A stretch of DNA of 64,000 nt from Erysipelatoclostridium sp. AM42-17 (GTDB taxonomy: Bacteria; Bacillota_I; Bacilli_A; Erysipelotrichales; Coprobacillaceae): contig NZ_QUIN01000008.1 of the NCBI RefSeq assembly GCF_003480255.1, positions 1 to 64,000 on the forward strand, read 5' to 3'. A program made the translations under genes and the position numbers. Positions 51,101-57,357 of the stretch are shown here, in pieces. Under the pieces are notes generated by a model. That model saw only the letters and a list, made by a program, of their open reading frames with translations. It had not been told where the DNA came from and made no database searches. Positions within the stretch are counted from its first letter, which is position 1, and every line of letters starts with the position of its first letter.

Positions 51101-54100
51101 AAACCGGGTGGAAGAAAGACCAGCTATGGATATGATAAGAATTATAATGTTACATCTGTAACAGATCCGATGGGCTATGTTGCAAAGACAGTCTACGATA
51201 AAGACAACCGTGTAACAGAAGAGACCGATGCACTGGGGCAGAAGGAATCCTATACCTATGATAAGGACAGCAGGGTAACTTCTATTACAGACAAGCGTGG
51301 ATTCACAACGGGATTTGATTACGATGCACATGGGAATATTCAGGTTGTTACAGATAAGACCGGATTAAAGAGCCATCTGGAATATGACAAGAATGACAAC
51401 CTGACCAAAGTAACTGATGCCCTTGGCGGTGTAACAACTTATGGTTACGACAACATGGATAACCTGGTGACCTTCACCAATGCAGCAAATAAGACAACGA
51501 ATTATACTTATGACTTAGAAGGCAACCTGACATCCATCAAAGATCCGGCAGGAAGAACGGAGAAATTCGACTATGATGAAAAAGGCAGACTGACCGGACA
51601 TACACAGGCAAGCGGCAAGAAAACCACGTATGATTACGACAAACTGAATGACCTGTTGGAGAAATCTTATCAGGACGCAAAAGGCGAGACATCCGAAAAG
51701 GACGTGACCTACGCATATAACAGTGCCGGGGAACGGGTATCCATGAAGGATCAGACAGGCAAGAGCAGCTACGAATACGATGCACTTGGAAGAATCACCA
51801 AAGTGACAAGCGGTTCGAAAAAGGATGTCAGCTACGTTTATGATGACGCAGATAATCTGCAGGCAATCGTATACCCGGATGGGACAAAGATCAGCTATGA
51901 ATACGACTTAAATGATAATCTGGTAAAACTGACAGACCGTAATAGAAAAGTAACCACTTACAAGCATGATGCACTGAACCGTGTGACAGAAGTTACTAGA
52001 AGTAATGGAACAAAGACGGAAGTATCTTACGATGCAGAAGATCATATCACAAAGATTGTGAATACCTGTGGTTCCTGCGGCAAAGTAATCAGTACTTATG
52101 AGTACAAGTACAATGATCAGGGATATGTAGTTGGAGAAACAGCTACGGAACTGGAAGCTGGAACAAGAAAGACGCCAAGCTGGGAAGACTGGTACAACTG
52201 GGGCGATACACAGAAAGAGACAGACAAAGCAGACTGTGAGCATCAGGAAAAAGAGATCCAGACGACACGTACCTATGAATACGATGACAACTGGGAACTG
52301 ACACGCTGTACAGAAAAAGCAGAGGGCGGTAAAAAGACAGTCCATAATTATACTTATGACAAGATTGGAAACCGGACCTCTTACGAGAAGATCGAGGATG
52401 GTGTCAGCAAAGCAAAATATAACTATAAGTACAACGATTCCAACCAGCTCATCAAACGCACCAATGCAAAGATCTGGGGCGATCCGGGAACAACCTACAG
52501 CTATGATAAAGATGGCAATCTGATCCAGGAATGTGATAAGACAAACAGTGCAGATCCGGTTACTTATGAATACACAGCAGAGAATCGTTTGGCAGTAGTA
52601 AAACAGGGTGGAACAGTCCTGATGGCAGCCATGTACGATGGAGATAACAACCGGGTATTCGAACTTGATAACACCTATAAATGGGAAGACTGCTATGGCG
52701 ATGAAGTCCTGATCCCGGCGAACCAGCGTACCGAAGATGGAAACAGCCCGAAAGAGCAGCTTGCCTCTCTGGTAAAAGGCGGTTCCAATGCCAAAGGATA
52801 CACACTGACAGAGTATATCAACGATATCAATCGCGAGAATACAGAAGTCCTTGCAGAGTATGGAGCAGACGAGAAAGTACGTCAGGCTTATACTTATGGA
52901 GAAAGTGGAATCGGAGAACGGGTAAGCGTTGATAAATCGGAAGAAAGCAGTTATTATTTATATGACGGAAGAAACAGCGTGACCGGAATCCTGACCGAAA
53001 CAGCTAATCTGACGAACAGTTATCAGTATGATTCATACGGTAACCTTACATCAGGAACAGCAGACGGTGTCAATTACTACGGTTACAATGGGGAGTCCAC
53101 AAATGTAAAAACAGGACTTCAGTATCTGCGGGCAAGATACTATAACGCAGAGAACGGAACCTTTACAACTGAAGATAGTGACCTTGGAACGACAGAAAAT
53201 CCATTGACCAGAAACCGCTACGATTATACGACCAATAATCCGCTGAATTACAGTGATCCGACAGGACATTCATTGTGGAGCAGGATTAAGAGTACAGCTA
53301 AAAAAGCAGCGAAAGCAGTCAAGAGTGTCGGCAAGAAAATCGTTAATACTGCGAAAAAGGTAGTCAAAACAGTAGTAAATACAGCTAAGAAAGCAGCAAA
53401 AACTATTGTTAACACAGTGAAGGGGGTAGCAAAAACTGCCAAAAATGCAGCTAAACATGCAAAACAGACATATCAATCTGTGAAAAATCGTGTAACCAGT
53501 AGCAGTACATATCAAAAGATCACATCCAGAGGAAGTCAGTTTATTCGTTCTGTAAGCAATGGGGTACAGAAAATTGGAAAAACTTATACATCTTTCAAAT
53601 CCTATGTTTCAGAAAGAACGGCAGAAATCCGCTCAGAAGTGGTACGACATATGTGTACGACAACAAATCGTATTACAGATAAGCTTGGAAAAGTAGACTG
53701 GAATGCGGTGAAAAAAGTAGCCATTGGTATAACTGCGGTTACAGTTTCTGGTCTTGTAGTTGCTGCAACAGGCGGTTTGGCTGCAGGAGCAGTTCTGGCA
53801 GCATTGCCAGCAATGGGTGGCTTAGGAACGGCGATGGTTTCAGGAGCAGTTATTGGAGCTATTGGTGGAGCTTCATATAGTGCAGTGAATTCAGGTTTGT
53901 CTGGAAATAGTCTGAAACAAGTAGCAAAAGATACGTTAGTCGGTGGTATTGCAGGAGCAGTGACAGGTGGCGTTATGGGTGGCCTTAGTTATGGGGCTGG
54001 GAAACTTTTGAATGTAGTAAGGAGTGCAGGAAGTACCCATAATGATGGGATTGATAAATCGTTTAAAAAATTAGTTGCAGAAGTAACCGAAACAAAATTG

Positions 54101-54490
54101 CCAGAAGGCACTTGGGAAAAACCACCATTAGAGCGAGGAGATATTATTGACAAAGCTATGGGAAATAACTTGGGACACAATTTCCCGACCATAGATAAAG
54201 TAGAAAATGGTGTTGTGACTAGTGTTAAAAGCCGAGACTTAGGTGCAAAGACTTATCAAAATGGTAATAAATTGGAAAAGGTAATTGTCAAGGACATTAA
54301 TAAAGTTTCAGGATTTATAGGAGAAACATTTAATGGTAAATTTGTTAATGCGGAAGAAATAGTGGGTAGACAATTACAAGTAGTTGTTCCAAATGTAACA
54401 TTAAGCGAAGCTCAGATAAATGCAGTTAATAATGCTACAAAACATGGTATTGATAAAGGTGTTAAACTCATTATTACAGTAGGAAAATAA
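45134..54490 (+). CDS. Secreted RHS/YD-repeat polymorphic toxin with CDI-type nuclease tip
   Basis: 3,118 aa. Signal peptide MKRFRKSAIALVLALLMALQ; acidic Thr/Glu-rich spacer; DNRLRE-like domain (about 360-555); a LysM-like segment (YEVKQFDTFPKIAKYYGVPL, about 692); DUF6531 (GLHCEFGFEPVNLNTGNFYM, about 770); then several dozen YD repeats (about 940-2490) forming the RHS shell. The RHS core ends in GLQYLRARYYNAENGTF ... NPLNYSDPTGH (about 2662-2710). After this come a Lys/Ala helical linker, a Gly/Ala hydrophobic segment (about 2860-2960) and a C-terminal about 150-aa domain (ERGDIIDKAMGNN, FPTIDKVENGVVTSVKSRDL) resembling CDI endonuclease toxins. The tip is visibly more AT-rich than the shell. 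An immunity gene follows. Confidence 0.9.
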   Translation: MKRFRKSAIALVLALLMALQGTEPIFVQAKEAIEDVQKNADFSRPEALTEEEAGITDSTSGEQDKSQQSDADVQNETTPSEDTETQEEQTTPAEETEENPQEKEVELKEPQDYYPIPEEPEGELIDYDAISKTYKTGDKQYTTVYGGYVGTYKNEDGDTELVDNTLVKPEEADTPASEEAQEASSVVATEEKEEKTEVYQNKANDYAILLPEQMSEENGVTIENGKTRIGIIPVDGDYTHSVIKDNAILYNEVYEGADVQYTVLDSSIKEDIVLQQPTDREVYEYELQIPGYQAEVKDNQVYIYPEGKTIKDAKYLLETPSMEDAAGEISFLITLELREEDGKTILTVKPDRDWLSAEERQYPVRIDPTPVEIQKSSFNMIGVEEGSPTSQIGDNNYPYVGFDDGIKSGNLAGFGTAHQNCRTYIKVNSNFSQIPKDSKIDSATFAVSQKTAYSGGASQFGLYRVDQSWNTSITWKTKPVNLTFQDVQNASTSRNSYINYDVKDLVNDWVQGTHANNGFALVAIAEANNLGASMQCEVLNNRASVYGPKLSIQWSPAEDPYLRDMSLDETTILLRPMTEKNTNGKLKFDAVFADGIAKSKSTVEYYLLPDEENEEHHETDAKPLYSYPDSTEYNKQFPEANKYYSKDSNWQSALYSGLTKDKLYKIKAKASKEIDGKLETGKEVTSDSFVIYEVKQFDTFPKIAKYYGVPLKNIMKDNQVMDALVVANNTIFIRNPQTNVPYSPAPLTDQDKMRIDGALMGRGLHCEFGFEPVNLNTGNFYMDQSDATMNELNGEFSITRSYNSKGTDQHSMFGRGWSFNYDQSLSQMEDGSLLYMRGDGSYLIFDKNEDGSYTAPDGYVYDLKAVSYKDTDHDYIGWELTDADQSVWSFDKYGILRYVTDVNGFKTVLDYDDDYNLSKITTPSGKTFGVKQDKFGHIKELSLPDGGKVSYKYDEQGNLISVTDPNGTTKEYKYDDDSRMTSWKDENGNTVVKNTYDKEGRVVEQTDAEKGTATFKYGKSSTTTTDNEGNKTVYHYDDQYRTTSIEYPDGTTCEKTYNAENQLASETTAAGTKTYTYDTFGNVATETREDGKTASYTYNEQNKLTSATGYNGATVTYSYDGNGNMVTSTKPDGTAITYTYDDKHRMVSQTDGRGVTTTYSYDGPNMTGYVDGNGAAWGFTYDAMNRAVTMTDPLGNVTSNSYDANGNLTSKTAADGGVTAYTLDGVGNITASTDALGNTTTYTYDKMYNMTSGTDPKGNQISYVYDKNYQQVKATDAKGNTITYKYDSMGRVIEESNKDFGTKLYEYDKAGNLKKYTDGNGNATVSKFDSLGQVLQSKDAVGNITKYEYDALGNETKITYGDGSSHSKEYDNCGRLAKETDELGAVTTYTYDAADNLVSKSDDSGRTWTYTYDNTGNRLSETNPEGGTTTYTYDKAGNLVSSTDEEGRTDTYAYDKAGNLTTSKDALGYTVSMKYDLNGNLVSSTDENGNTSTMTYDGNGNMTSVSDAKGNITAMKYDSTDNLEQTVDALKGKTTYEYDSQGNSTKMTDALGNAYSYVYDKEGNNTSIILPTGDKVLMEYDAIGQLVKCTDAQGLVITYQYDGAGNLIHSSDNGGNSMDYTYDGAGNVLTQTDELGRTATYKYDQYGRLLKLTEADGSITSYEYDVMDRITAVTDAEGHKTTFTYDKVGNQLSMTEEEEATYKYAYDKKDRVISQTNPLGASSTFKYDGNDNVTESVDENGTVTKYAYDKNDNLVSQTDGNGNTTTYQYDELDRKIGETSPLKETNEYRYDAIGNLTKSKDPMGLITEYKYDSLSNMTEQISPKGAVTKYDYDKHGNVISVTDAKGNETQYSVDLNDNVTKMTQANGGEYTYSYDKAGRLKSMTSPLGYTKNFSYDKVDNVVKESDSLKSTTTYTYDKLHNMKSSTNALDGTTSFSYDKYGNLVKETDPLGRSNTYSYDLAGQMTSAADPLGKITAYTYDPAGNITEITKPGGRKTSYGYDKNYNVTSVTDPMGYVAKTVYDKDNRVTEETDALGQKESYTYDKDSRVTSITDKRGFTTGFDYDAHGNIQVVTDKTGLKSHLEYDKNDNLTKVTDALGGVTTYGYDNMDNLVTFTNAANKTTNYTYDLEGNLTSIKDPAGRTEKFDYDEKGRLTGHTQASGKKTTYDYDKLNDLLEKSYQDAKGETSEKDVTYAYNSAGERVSMKDQTGKSSYEYDALGRITKVTSGSKKDVSYVYDDADNLQAIVYPDGTKISYEYDLNDNLVKLTDRNRKVTTYKHDALNRVTEVTRSNGTKTEVSYDAEDHITKIVNTCGSCGKVISTYEYKYNDQGYVVGETATELEAGTRKTPSWEDWYNWGDTQKETDKADCEHQEKEIQTTRTYEYDDNWELTRCTEKAEGGKKTVHNYTYDKIGNRTSYEKIEDGVSKAKYNYKYNDSNQLIKRTNAKIWGDPGTTYSYDKDGNLIQECDKTNSADPVTYEYTAENRLAVVKQGGTVLMAAMYDGDNNRVFELDNTYKWEDCYGDEVLIPANQRTEDGNSPKEQLASLVKGGSNAKGYTLTEYINDINRENTEVLAEYGADEKVRQAYTYGESGIGERVSVDKSEESSYYLYDGRNSVTGILTETANLTNSYQYDSYGNLTSGTADGVNYYGYNGESTNVKTGLQYLRARYYNAENGTFTTEDSDLGTTENPLTRNRYDYTTNNPLNYSDPTGHSLWSRIKSTAKKAAKAVKSVGKKIVNTAKKVVKTVVNTAKKAAKTIVNTVKGVAKTAKNAAKHAKQTYQSVKNRVTSSSTYQKITSRGSQFIRSVSNGVQKIGKTYTSFKSYVSERTAEIRSEVVRHMCTTTNRITDKLGKVDWNAVKKVAIGITAVTVSGLVVAATGGLAAGAVLAALPAMGGLGTAMVSGAVIGAIGGASYSAVNSGLSGNSLKQVAKDTLVGGIAGAVTGGVMGGLSYGAGKLLNVVRSAGSTHNDGIDKSFKKLVAEVTETKLPEGTWEKPPLERGDIIDKAMGNNLGHNFPTIDKVENGVVTSVKSRDLGAKTYQNGNKLEKVIVKDINKVSGFIGETFNGKFVNAEEIVGRQLQVVVPNVTLSEAQINAVNNATKHGIDKGVKLIITVGK

Positions 54491-54505
54491 TAGCAAAGTA
54501 AATAG

Positions 54506-54534
54506 CTTAAGGGGAATATTTTATTCCCCTTAAG
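54506..54534 (+). promoter_or_regulatory. Strong hairpin between toxin and immunity genes
   Basis: A perfect 12-bp stem CTTAAGGGGAAT / ATTCCCCTTAAG with a 5-nt loop. It ends 10 bp before the immunity ribosome-binding site and lacks a U-run. It could be a processing or stability element that separates toxin from immunity mRNA, or a partial terminator. Confidence 0.6.
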
Positions 54535-54556
54535 TAATAGAGAGGAGAAAACGGAT

Positions 54557-55417
54557 ATGATTTCTGTATATTATAATCAAAAATATGGTTTCTTAATTGT
54601 GCCTAATGCCATTGAAAGGTTTATGGGATGTTATATTTCTATCGAACCTACAATTGAAATTATGGCTGAAGAAACAATAGATAAGATAGGCTGTGCAATT
54701 AGAAAAGGAATAAAAATTGCAGAAAGTTCCCCAAAAGTAGACGAATCTCAATTAAACAATTTTTGGAAACAAACAAAATATAAAAGTTTTCCAACATTTT
54801 CCAAGAATTATCAAAGAATTGATTTGAAACAAAATGGAGATGAATTAGAAATTAGAAGATGGGAACGGAATAATAGAGGGGGATATTCGCGAAAAACGGA
54901 AGAAAAAGATTATATTAATTTTATAGAAATGTCGGATTATGAATTGGGCTTGTTTATAAAAAAAATGTTTGAACCATGTGAAATTAGAATTGATGAAACA
55001 GAAAGATTTGAAACATTAGAGGGGAAAATAATTAGTTATTCGATTCCAAATGAGCATTATAAAAATATTGGTGATGGTCATACAGATTCTTATATGACAT
55101 ATAGAAATGAAGATTATGATAAGTTGTATATTTCTTTTTTGATAGGTGATGGAACTGATTGTACAGATGAAGTAAGCATAAAAAATCATTACAAAAAAAT
55201 ATACAAGCAAATGTCGAATATTAAATTTGAAAGTAAATGTAATAAAAAATATGTACATTTTTTAACAGAAAATGGAGAAGTATTGCTGAGTTTTATTGAT
55301 AATGGTTATGTGGAGTTTTTTATGTGCATTCCATATAATATTGAAAGAAAAGTTCAAAAGGAGTCAATAGAACAGTATTTAAAAATGTTATTTTCGATAA
55401 AAATTGAAGATAAATAA
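54557..55417 (+). CDS. CdiI-like immunity protein, 286 aa
   Basis: Starts 66 bp after the RHS stop behind GAGGAG. The first about 130 residues (AIRKGIKIAESSPKV ... FWKQTKYKSFPTFSKNYQRI ... LEIRRWERNNRGGY) resemble CdiI_2-type immunity proteins that follow CDI endonuclease tips. The second half (EIRIDETERFETLEGKIISY...) is a separate unknown domain. No signal peptide, so it acts in the cytoplasm. AT-rich, like the toxin tip, which fits exchange of tip and immunity gene as one cassette. Confidence 0.75.
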   Translation: MISVYYNQKYGFLIVPNAIERFMGCYISIEPTIEIMAEETIDKIGCAIRKGIKIAESSPKVDESQLNNFWKQTKYKSFPTFSKNYQRIDLKQNGDELEIRRWERNNRGGYSRKTEEKDYINFIEMSDYELGLFIKKMFEPCEIRIDETERFETLEGKIISYSIPNEHYKNIGDGHTDSYMTYRNEDYDKLYISFLIGDGTDCTDEVSIKNHYKKIYKQMSNIKFESKCNKKYVHFLTENGEVLLSFIDNGYVEFFMCIPYNIERKVQKESIEQYLKMLFSIKIEDK

Positions 55418-55434
55418 AGCGTGAAGGAGAGAAT

Positions 55435-56061
55435 ATGCAAAAGAAGAATTGTGTTTTGTGCATAAGTATAGGAATTATAGTATGTATATTGTTATCAGCT
55501 TGCTCCAGACAACCAGACTTTGATGCCAAATCCTACGTCCAAAGTTCTCTTGATGCACACTATCATGGAGAATATAAGGACTATGCGAATCTGTTAGAAA
55601 TCTCGGAAAAAGATGCCAAGAAAGAAATCGAAGAGGATTTTAATGAGAGTATCCAACAGCAATTTGATGATTCCGATAACATTACGGATAAAGGAATTGC
55701 TGATTATGCGGAAAAACTGACAGAAGTAAAGAAACTGGCAAAATACAAAGTACAAGATGTGAAAGAAGAGGATGGAGTCTATACAGTAAGTGTACAAGTT
55801 GAACCATCCAATGTATTTCAGACATTGCAACAAAGCTCTACAGAGGTAAGCAATGAAAAAATAAAGCAGGGATTGGATGGAAATGATCCGGAAGTCTTTG
55901 CAGCTGTATTAACAGAAAGTGTCCAGAAGAGTCTTGAAAAGAACAGATATGGAAAAGCTGTTACTGTAAACGTATCCGTGGAAAAAGATAACTCAGGAAA
56001 ATATGGTCTTTTGGATACAGAGATGAATAAGTTGGAAGCAGCGATGTTCCCAACAGAATAA
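55435..56061 (+). CDS. Lipoprotein of DUF5105-like type, 208 aa
   Basis: Signal peptide with lipobox: CISIGIIVCILLSACSRQP (Cys about 23). The mature part is soluble, acidic and helical (SYVQSSLDAHYHGEYKDYAN, then YAEKLTEVKKLAKYKVQDV, and the strand DGVYTVSVQVEPSNVF), the pattern of small Firmicute lipoproteins with a repeated DUF5105-like fold. It starts 17 bp after the immunity gene and shares its terminator, so it may be an accessory surface factor or second immunity protein; that is inference. Confidence 0.7.
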   Translation: MQKKNCVLCISIGIIVCILLSACSRQPDFDAKSYVQSSLDAHYHGEYKDYANLLEISEKDAKKEIEEDFNESIQQQFDDSDNITDKGIADYAEKLTEVKKLAKYKVQDVKEEDGVYTVSVQVEPSNVFQTLQQSSTEVSNEKIKQGLDGNDPEVFAAVLTESVQKSLEKNRYGKAVTVNVSVEKDNSGKYGLLDTEMNKLEAAMFPTE

Positions 56062-56070
56062 GAATGAATG

Positions 56071-56109
56071 GAAAGCTATCAGAGGAAAAAAACTGGTAGC
56101 TTTCTTTTA
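56071..56109 (+). terminator. Intrinsic terminator of the RHS-immunity-lipoprotein transcript
   Basis: GAAAGCTA (56071-56078) pairs with TAGCTTTC (56097-56104), then TTTTAA, 10 bp after the lipoprotein stop. Confidence 0.8.
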
Positions 56110-56342
56110 AACTCCAAGACAAGAAAACTTGTTAAAAAAGCTATTGTAATAGTAGAAAAATTATAATAAATAATGAATGACAAGAGTCTTTTATTCATTA
56201 TGAGAAAAAGAAGGAATCTCCTATGAACCAACAAGAAATATTCACGTAAGATGGAAAAAAGTGCTGTAATCGAAGAGGTTGCAGCATTTTTTTCTTCGAC
56301 ATTTTTCGAACATTATAACGTACCTATCCGGTCACCGCCATG
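56110..56342 (+). promoter_or_regulatory. Leader region of the sigma-like gene: inverted repeat, 8-codon ORF, terminator
   Basis: About 230 bp without a normal gene. It holds an inverted repeat ATAATGAAT-N14-ATTCATTAT (56170-56201) and an 8-codon ORF Met-Asn-Gln-Gln-Glu-Ile-Phe-Thr (56223-56249) with AAGGAA 9 bp upstream. A terminator-like hairpin GTGCTGTAA / TTGCAGCAT (56261-56287) with TTTTTTT comes next. Part of the hairpin loop and its end, TCGAAGA (56270-56276), can instead pair with TCTTCGA (56293-56299), giving an alternative fold. This looks like an attenuator controlling the downstream sigma-like gene. Confidence 0.5.
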
Positions 56343-56380
56343 CTCCGATTTGATTTCTATATCAAAAATCAGATCGGAGG
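56343..56380 (+). promoter_or_regulatory. Hairpin sequestering the ribosome-binding site of the sigma-like gene
   Basis: CTCCGATTTGATTT (56343-56356) pairs with AAATCAGATCGGAG (56366-56379) with one mismatch. The 3' arm contains most of the Shine-Dalgarno GGAGG (56376-56380), which lies 8 nt before the ATG at 56389. Translation should be low unless the stem is opened. Confidence 0.65.
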
Positions 56381-56388
56381 AAAGATAA

Positions 56389-56823
56389 ATGGCTTATAAC
56401 AAGACAAGTGAAGAACGAAAGTGGAATTATTGGAAAGAACAGGAAGAAAAGAAATTGCGTGAACTGGGAATGGAAGAAGAGAAGATCCAAAAGCTGCGCC
56501 AGATGGACAGGGAAGACTTTCTGGAAGAGCGCAGATACCGGGAACATCTGGATGAAACGATGCAGGATATGGATTCCATAAAAGAAAAGGACAGCGAGCT
56601 GTTTGCAAGGGATGTAAAGGAGCTTCTGGATCACATAGGTGATAAGCGAATCTATGAACTATTGAAAGAAACGGAGCATCAGACACTGGAAATCCTCTTA
56701 CTCAGTACATGGGGATATTCTGGAAGAGAAGTTGCTAAGATTATGGGAATGGCAGAACAGACGATTTATACCAAAAGAAACCGTTTGAGAAAAAAATTAA
56801 AAAATTTATCAAAAATTGAATAA
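56389..56823 (+). CDS. Sigma-70 region 4-like regulator
   Basis: 144 aa. The N-terminal 80 residues are a charged coil (EERKWNYWKEQEEKKLRELG...). The C-terminal 60 carry an HTH of sigma region 4 type: TLEILLLSTWGYSGREVAKIMGMAEQTIYTKRNRLRKKL. Region 2 is missing, so it is not a complete sigma factor. Such proteins act as ICE-specific activators in Tn916/Tn1549-type elements. Its ribosome-binding site is buried in a hairpin. Confidence 0.8.
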   Translation: MAYNKTSEERKWNYWKEQEEKKLRELGMEEEKIQKLRQMDREDFLEERRYREHLDETMQDMDSIKEKDSELFARDVKELLDHIGDKRIYELLKETEHQTLEILLLSTWGYSGREVAKIMGMAEQTIYTKRNRLRKKLKNLSKIE

Positions 56824-57357
56824 TTATGGCGTTTTTCGTCGGCTATTTAATAGGCAGGTAAATTTTGCCAGTGTACTTTGACAACCTCATACCAGCATTA
56901 CAGGTACGTTCCCGTAAGTAGAAGCGTGGCAGGAAGACGCGAGGACAGATGAAAAGGGCATGGAAGAAATTAGACCAGAAAGTGAGAGGCAGAGTTCTTT
57001 TGTGGCGTTTTCGTTTCGAGCGAATCATCTTTAACTGAAACAGGACCGTGGCGGTCTTTTGCGAGGATCACTTACGAGGGGATAATGATACATAGGAACT
57101 GCCAGTGAGCAGAGGATGGACTTTGGGTTGTAATCAGCAAGACTTTTAGAAAATCCGTGAGCGGTGCAATGCCAAGCATCCGCCTGTAATGTTCCCGTAA
57201 GGCAATGGGGGAGTCGAGGACAAATACAACGCCAAAAATCAAAAGTATAAGAAATCAAGGAAGAATGTGTCGTTGATATCAGATACATACGGCTGTAGGG
57301 AGAAATCCTTTACAGCCGTATTGATGTGATATCAGCACGCATATCAGGTAACAAATT
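56824..57357. ncRNA. Structured, gene-free region of about 530 bp (possible large non-coding RNA)
   Basis: No convincing ORF on either strand. An 11-bp direct repeat GTTCCCGTAAG occurs at 56908 and 57191. The 8 bases just before each are inverted relative to each other: ATTACAGG at 56897-56904 with 4 bases between, CCTGTAAT at 57183-57190 directly adjacent. They could therefore pair over about 280 nt. CGAGGA recurs three times (56939, 57060 and 57215 areas), a GACCG-TGG-CGGTC-TTTT hairpin is near 57043, and a long hairpin ends the region. Composition is higher in GC than flanking genes. I cannot match it to a named RNA family. Confidence 0.4.
57273..57343 (+). promoter_or_regulatory. Long hairpin upstream of the helicase gene
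   Basis: Inner perfect 10-bp stem TACGGCTGTA / TACAGCCGTA (57288-57297 and 57311-57320) with a 13-nt loop. It is extended, after an internal loop, by GATATCA / TGATATC pairing. It lies about 15 bp before the DinG-like ATG, and no U-run follows. Confidence 0.5.

Noticed and set aside
47940..52600. Regularly spaced repeats resembling a CRISPR-like array or satellite
   Set aside because: The periodicity is that of YD protein repeats: copies are degenerate, in frame with no stops, and there are no conserved spacer-flanking repeats.
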